NCBI GenBank assembly: GCA_028095005.1
Contig: CM051462.1
Coordinates: forward strand, 87,493,846-87,557,845
From: Rhynchospora pubera
Lineage: Eukaryota > Streptophyta > Magnoliopsida > Poales > Cyperaceae
Length of the DNA stretch: 64,000 bases
Direction: 5' to 3'
This document shows positions 58,299 to 64,000 of the stretch, one piece after another. A program made the position numbers and the translations under genes. The notes beneath the pieces were generated by a model. That model was not told the DNA's origin and ran no database searches. It was given only the letters and a program-made list of their open reading frames with translations. Numbering within the stretch: the stretch's first letter is position 1; each line of letters opens with the position of its first letter.

Positions 58299-61243
58299 AT
58301 GGCAGGAGGAGGAATGGCCCCGTTAGGAGTGAAGCAGGAGAGAGCAGCACAGTACAAAGGCCGCGTGACCCGTCATGTTATAATGGCCTGTGTGGTTGCT
58401 GCTGTTGGTGGATGCATCTTTGGTTATGATATCGGTATCTCTGGTAAGGATTTGTTGGTTTATATTAGTGGCCGTTATATATTTTAAGTCTTGTGCAAAG
58501 ATAATTGATATACTCTATCTATTGAAATTTTGTAATCTTTAGGATCATGCTCATATAGTGAGACCTTTTTGTGCAATTGTGGTAACTAGTTAAAAAAAAG
58601 TATATGTAGGAGGACTCATCAGTTATATATTATTTTTTACTGTGATATCTTTTATGTGGCATTATTAGATTCATTTCTATTTTCCTTTTACGTTTTGTTT
58701 TGACTTGTTAATTATTAGAATACATGAAAGAAAAATGTTTGACGCATTTTTTTTAATCCTTCATGAATCAGTTACATATCAATGAGATTGGTAATTAACA
58801 TGAAAAATTCCTTGGTACAGTTAATTAGATAATCTTGCCATTTTACAACTTGTATTAATCCTTGTTTCAGGTGGTGTAACTTCAATGGATCCATTTCTCG
58901 AGAAATTCTTCCCGACAGTCTACCACCAGAAGAATTCAGGTTCGCAAAATAATTACTGCAAGTACGACAACCAAGGTCTAGCTGCTTTTACGTCATCCCT
59001 GTACCTTGCCGGCCTTGTGGCATCTCTAGCTGCCTCCCCTGTGACAAGGAACTATGGACGAAAGACGAGCATTATCTGTGGTGGCATCAGTTTTTTTATG
59101 GGAGCAACTCTTAATGCAGTTGCGGTGAATCTTGGGATGCTTATTTTGGGAAGGATCCTGCTTGGTGTTGGAATTGGATTTGGCAATCAGGTATCGTTTG
59201 TGGTTTCTTACAGTACCATCAGAAAACCAAATAGTTTCTAAGAAAACATAGAAATCAATTTTAATGACAATGTACTATTACTTTCAGCATATTAATTATG
59301 TTGATATAGCAGTATAATATATTTTGATAACAATGTACTACTAATTTTCAGGCCGTTCCAGTGTACTTATCTGAAATGGCGCCAGTACACTTAAGGGGAG
59401 GCTTAAATATGATGTTTCAATTAGCCACAACACTTGGCATATTGACGGCTAATCTGATAAATTATGGGACACAACACCTTGGCTCGTGGGGCTGGCGCCT
59501 CTCTCTTGGTCTTGCTGCTGTTCCTGCCTTGTTAATGACCATTGGTGGTTCCTTCCTTCCAGAGACCCCCAATAGTTTGATCGAGATGGGGAGAATTGAT
59601 GAGGGGAGGAGAGTACTGGAGAGAATCAGAGGTACGCACGAAGTAGACGCAGAGTTCCGGGATATGGTCGAGGCCAGTGAGCTGGCAAACTCAATCGAGC
59701 ACCCATTCAGGCAAGTTATCAATCTGTGAATTTTTGGTCTTGCTCTAGTTCAACCTTGCTTCCATGTGGAGTAATTTTCTTGATTTACTTTTCTACTGAT
59801 GTACCAACATTATAGTTTTATAGGTTTTGTGCATGCTGCTTTAGGTCATTAGAGGTTCTATTTAACTATAAGTCCTTAAATATTATCAGATTTCATGCAG
59901 TTAACAACAGAAGCAAAAATCTAAAGAATAGAAAACCATTAATTGACCTGGCGTATAAGAAAACAAAAATAAATGATTTACATGGCTTGAACATATCAGC
60001 GATCAATGTTCTGAATTAACATTTAGTTTGAATACGTTCCATAAAGAATGCAAAACCATCTCTAGTCCAACTAACCTAAAACTATTGCGAAACAACATCA
60101 GAAACATCATAGAGAAGAGGAACTTACCTCAATTGGCAATGGCGATATTCATGCCGGCATTCCAAATCTTAGGAGGCATCAACTCTATCCTGTTTTATGC
60201 TCCAGTGCTATTTCAGAGCATGGGCTTTGGCAGCAATGCATCTCTGATTTCGTCTGTGCTGACAGGCGTGGTATTGTGTGGCTCGACATTGATTTCAATC
60301 GCCTTGGTTGATAAGGTTGGAAGGAGAAAGCTGCTTATCAGTGGTGGAATACAAATGGTTCTGTGCCAGGTACATATGTCCATAATACAATTTTGTTTAC
60401 ATTTATTTATTTATTTATGTTGCATCTCTGTTTTCTGTTGCTTCACTGTCACGAGCAGTTACCCCTCAGAAAACAGAAAGTGTTCAAATACGAGCTCTCA
60501 TGATTGCTATACCATTTTCATTTAAATCGTACTTAATGATATAATTTTCCCATTTTAAAGTACTATTAGCCTAGTGAATGAACATCAATTATTTATTATT
60601 ATTTTTTCAAAATCAGAATATTTGTATAAAAAAAAACAATTAATAAAATTCTTCGTTAGTCAATCCCAGTTGGTCATTATCATATCTTCTAAAGAAAATA
60701 CTTCAGCCTCTACATATATTAATTGGAGTTGTCATATTGTTGAGTCAAACTAAATTTACACAATAATCAACCAAACAAATACTGCAGGTGATAGTAGCCA
60801 CCATTCTTGGACTGAAATTTGGCGACGATCAGCAATTATCAAAAGGCTTCTCAATTGTGGTGGTTCTGGTCGTGTGCCTCTTTGTGCTGGCATTTGGCTG
60901 GTCATGGGGTCCACTTGGCTGGACTGTCCCTAGTGAGATATTGGCGCTAGAAACCCGCTCTGCAGGTCAGAGCATAACGGTCGCTGTCAACCTTCTCTTC
61001 ACCTTTGCCATTGCTCAATCTTTTCTCTCCCTCCTCTGCGGCCTCAGATTCGGCATTTTCTTATTTTTCGCAGTGTGGATTGTGATAATGACTTTATTTG
61101 TGCACTACTTTGTGCCAGAGACCAAGGGGGTTCCAATAGAGGAAATGGTTCTTCTTTGGAGGAAGCACTGGTTCTGGCACCGGTTTGTGCCTGCTGTTGC
61201 ACTCGAGGATGGTGATGCGAAGCCGTCCAAGAATATTAATTGA
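58299..61243 (+). CDS. Sugar/proton symporter, STP family, closest to STP7 (515 aa)
   Basis: Five exons with matching phases: 58299-58443, 58871-59190, 59352-59710, 60102-60369, 60788-61243 (1548 nt). The product is a 12-helix major-facilitator monosaccharide/H+ symporter of the plasma membrane. Family marks in order: cytosolic N-terminus and helix 1 with FGYDIGISGGVTSMDPF; the extracellular lid segment with NYCKYDNQGLAAFTSSLYLA; RNYGRK after helix 2; PVYLSEMAPVHLRGG after helix 4; PETPNSLIEMGR; GGINSILFYAPVLFQ in helix 7; DKVGRR; WGPLGWTVPSEI and ALETRSAGQ in helix 10; PETKGVPIEEM at the C-terminal end. The length equals the family norm. NYGTQHLGSWGWRLSLGLAA and the C-terminal LLWRKHWFWHRF point to STP7, whose relatives are reported to carry cell-wall pentoses or hexoses; substrate is inferred. 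Intron 3 has a GC donor. The start is the first ATG, with the usual MAGG N-terminus. Confidence 0.93.
59711..60101 (+). other. Non-canonical GC-AG intron of the transporter gene
   Basis: The only donor that keeps the frame and joins HPFR to NIIEKR is CATTCAG|GCAAGT at 59710/59711. The acceptor is ACATCAG at 60101. AG|GCAAGT is the classic GC-AG donor consensus. The other three introns are GT-AG. Confidence 0.8.
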
Positions 61244-61968
61244 TGCACACAACAAATCTAAGTGCACCTATTTATGTATGAGTAGAATATTGTTTGGTGA
61301 AGGTTTCTTTAATTTTTTTTTATCATTATTATTTTCGTTTGTGATGTTGCCCTTTGTGGTTGTATCAAAGGAGCTCCGGAATGTACTTCTTACGGTTATT
61401 CTTTCCTTCCTTTGGTCTCTCAGTTTGAAGCAAACATGAGGCAGACTTGTAATTTTTTATTGCAACAAAATTATAATAATATCCGAAAAAGGAAATAATT
61501 ACGGTAATGATACCCATCCAATCTAATTGTCAGTCCTTACATATTTTATGCCTATTAGTAGCTTCTGTTTACTAGAATTTAGTTCACTTCGATGGCTTAA
61601 AAGATACGTTATTTTTTCACTGATAGTACCATAATAAATATTTCTTTTTTCACTGTATGAGTGAAGTGGGTGTAAAAACGAGTAAATATTCACCCGCAAA
61701 GACCTATTTATTCACAGAAAACAAATATTTTGACACAATTCATTCAATAGGAATCAAAATAACTAAATAAGAACGAAAAGACATCGACCGTCTTTCCGAA
61801 AAAAATAAGATGAACAAATCTGGGCTTTTGAAATACCGAAATTCTGATGGACCCTGAATAATTGAAGATGACAATTCATGGGCTGATTTTTCTTGGGTCT
61901 TGATAATTTTACCGAAGCCTTCTTCTTTGAGAAATTTTCAAATCCAATATAGGCATTTATTAGAGGCT
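61244..61968. other. 3' flank of the transporter gene, no further gene seen
   Basis: Contains the presumed 3' UTR and AT-rich DNA up to the target duplication of the next element. Nothing else is recognised. Confidence 0.4.
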
Positions 61969-61977
61969 GAACTAAAA

Positions 61978-63556
61978 CCGAAATTTTAAAAAATAGTATT
62001 AAATTAATATAATATATTAAAAATAATATCAATATAATAAGTTTAATATAAATAGTATCACGAGATCGGAATCCAGGATTCCGATCTAAGCTTTGATCGG
62101 ATTCTGAGTTTCCGATCTAAGCTTAGATCGGAATCTCGGATTCCGATCTTAGCTTTTTAATTTTTTTATATATTATATTATTATTTATTTAATTTATTAA
62201 TTAGTTAAATAATTAGAAAAATAGATAATATATTGTAAAAATATTGAAAAAATCAGGAATAATTAAATTAAATTTTATATGTAATTTAGTATTTTTTGGG
62301 GAAATTAAATTTATTTTCATTTTAATTAATTTATTTAATTAAAATATAAATTTTTATAACTTATTTAATTAAAATATAAATTTTTATAACTTATTTAATT
62401 AAATGAATTGTACCATTTAAAAAGGATTATAAATTTTCAGAATTTGCAGGGATACAAAGGCATAATCCTTTCAGAATGTTCAAAGTTTTATTAATTTTTT
62501 CTGCATTTGCAGGGATACAAAGGCATAATTTGAACATTAAAACTTTAAACAGGCTTAACTTTTGATAGGAAGGTCCGTTTGGGGCGATCGAGGACAATCC
62601 GGAAAGCTGGCGACGAGATCTACGCATTTTACGAAGGTGAAACTCCGTAACGACTATTTTCGAGGCCAAAAAAGGCTCTCTGGACCTCCAAAATCCACTT
62701 TGAAAGTTTGCAAACCTAAAAACCACTCTAAACTACTAAAAATGTTTTTAAAATCATAAATTAATCATTAAAAAGAGAAATGCAGTAAATCAAGTGAATT
62801 TAGTCTTTCTTCTCCGTCTCAGTAAAGCATCAATCTCGTGTGATTCCTTTCTAATGCAATCCAGAAAGTGCTTCCTTGATCATGAGACTCGATATGATTG
62901 TTTAATATATAATATGAAAATAATATATACAGAGGACGACATCCGGGACGCATATCAAATGGTTGTTTAAATTAATTAAAAATTTATACTTAATTATTCA
63001 TTTTTAATTAAATAAATTAATTAAATTTATATTTAATTAAATAAATTAATTAAAAAGAAAATAAATTTAATTTTAAAAAAAAAATACTTATAAAATTTTT
63101 TTAATTATTCCTGATTTTTTTTATATTTTTTCAATATTTTTAGAATATATTATCTATTTTTCTAATTAATTAACTAATTAATAAACTAATAAAAGGAAAG
63201 AAATACTAAATTACATATAAAATTTAGTTTAATTATTTCTGATTTTTTCCATATTTTTTCAATATTTTTACAATATATTATCTATTTTTCTAATTATTTA
63301 ACTAATTAATAAATTAAATAAATAAATAAATAATATATAAAAAAAATTAAAAAGCTAAGATCGGAATCTCGGATTCCGATCTAAGCTTAGATCGGAAACT
63401 CAGAATCCGATCAAAGCTTAGATCGGAATCCTGGATTCCGATCTAACGTTCGGAATCCAGGATTCTGATCTCGTGATACTATTTATATTAAACTTATTAT
63501 ATTGATATTATTTTTAATATATTATATTAATTTAATACTATTTTTTAAAATTTCGG
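61978..63556. mobile_element. Non-autonomous Mutator-like element, 1,579 bp, 9-bp target duplication
   Basis: Ends CCGAAATTTTAAAAAATAGT and its complement; TIRs of about 320-350 bp (61978-62297 and about 63203-63556). GAACTAAAA flanks both sides exactly (61969-61977, 63557-63565). Same family as 36997-40676: the TIR tips and the GATCGGAATCC / GGATTCCGATC modules are shared. The right TIR has one extra module (about 63448-63475). The interior has a repeated phrase TTTGCAGGGATACAAAGGCA (62443 and 62510), a three-fold ATATAAATTTTTATAACTTA-like repeat near 62340-62400, and no transposase. Confidence 0.88.
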
Positions 63557-63565
63557 GAACTAAAA

Positions 63566-64000
63566 TCTATTGAATTAAACATCTCTAGGAAGAGGCCGAC
63601 ACGTGACTAGGCCTCCATAACGTCCAAAACGAAGACGAAAATAAACTGTGGCGTTAATCGTTGCGTTAAGGGACAAAATTTTTATAATCTTTGCGTTTTG
63701 CGTTCCGTGCTTTGTGATGAAGGCTTAGAACCTAGGAATCAAATAAATTTATAAACCTAGAACTAACCTCACTAGTCTTTTGGAGTACAGCTTTAGGGTC
63801 GAACCCAAGGGACGGTACAATTGATTACTGGACTTATCCTTTTTCAAAAGCTAGACAAGAATATTTTTATGGAATTTTGATAAATTAAATGTAAAGGTGC
63901 AAGTAAAGTATATATTTTCTGTTGTTTTTGTCTATTAAAATAATGTAAACAACTAAAGTAAAGTTTTTGGGTTTTCAAACAGTATAAAAAACGTCTTAGG
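63566..64000. other. Right end of window, no gene seen
   Basis: Single-copy-looking DNA. The phrase TTAGGGTCGAACCCAAGGGA (about 63791-63811) is of a kind seen in plant retroelement termini or SINE-like sequences, but no boundary can be drawn. Confidence 0.3.

Noticed and set aside
62427..62726. 99-aa open frame on the minus strand
   Set aside because: Made of a repeated 20-bp phrase in a non-autonomous Mutator-like element.

Overview
This is a nuclear chromosome segment of a flowering plant, most likely a eudicot. It is AT-rich, has GT-AG introns, and carries plant-only gene families (an LRR-XI receptor kinase, an STP monosaccharide transporter, a plant-mobile-domain gene) in a bed of nested transposable elements. 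I cannot name the species.

Layout. 1-4218: the 5' part of a decayed Ty3/gypsy retrotransposon on the minus strand (LTR, primer-binding site, gag-pol with one frameshift and one stop), running off the left edge. 4219-10130: intergenic DNA with degenerate repeats, a segmental duplication, a hAT-type MITE with 8-bp target duplication, a foldback element and Tourist-like MITEs. 10130-14009: a spliced but broken plant-mobile-domain (MAIN/PP7L-like) gene that stops at the edge of a rearrangement.

14100-38152: a giant, nearly identical inverted repeat with arms of about 8.1 kb and a spacer of about 7.75 kb. The spacer is mostly a full-length L1-type LINE (about 22886-29700, minus strand) whose two ORFs are both intact and overlap by ATGA. 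The arms hold no convincing gene, only mirrored nested MITEs and TIR elements. The outer end of the right arm lies inside a 3,680-bp Mutator-like element (36997-40676, perfect 9-bp target duplication). The left arm has a truncated inverted copy of that element plus a small fold-back tip that looks like template switching.

40677-51450: a stack of datable insertions. These are a hAT MITE (8-bp duplication), a hAT-like element split by a 1,734-bp solo LTR (5-bp duplication), foldback and Tourist MITEs, a 3.2-kb Helitron carrying an exon of the SUMO-conjugating enzyme UBC9/SCE1, and a 31-bp LINE tail with a 14-bp target duplication.

51500-61243: the two ordinary genes, both on the plus strand. 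One is a two-coding-exon PEPR-like LRR receptor kinase (1,116 aa). The other is a five-exon STP7-like sugar/proton symporter (515 aa) with one GC-AG intron. 61978-63556: a second Mutator-like element of the same TIR family with its own 9-bp target duplication.

The two host genes do not form an evident functional unit. Apart from them the window is best read as a record of element insertion and of one large inverted duplication. It could be a source of long hairpin RNA if transcribed.
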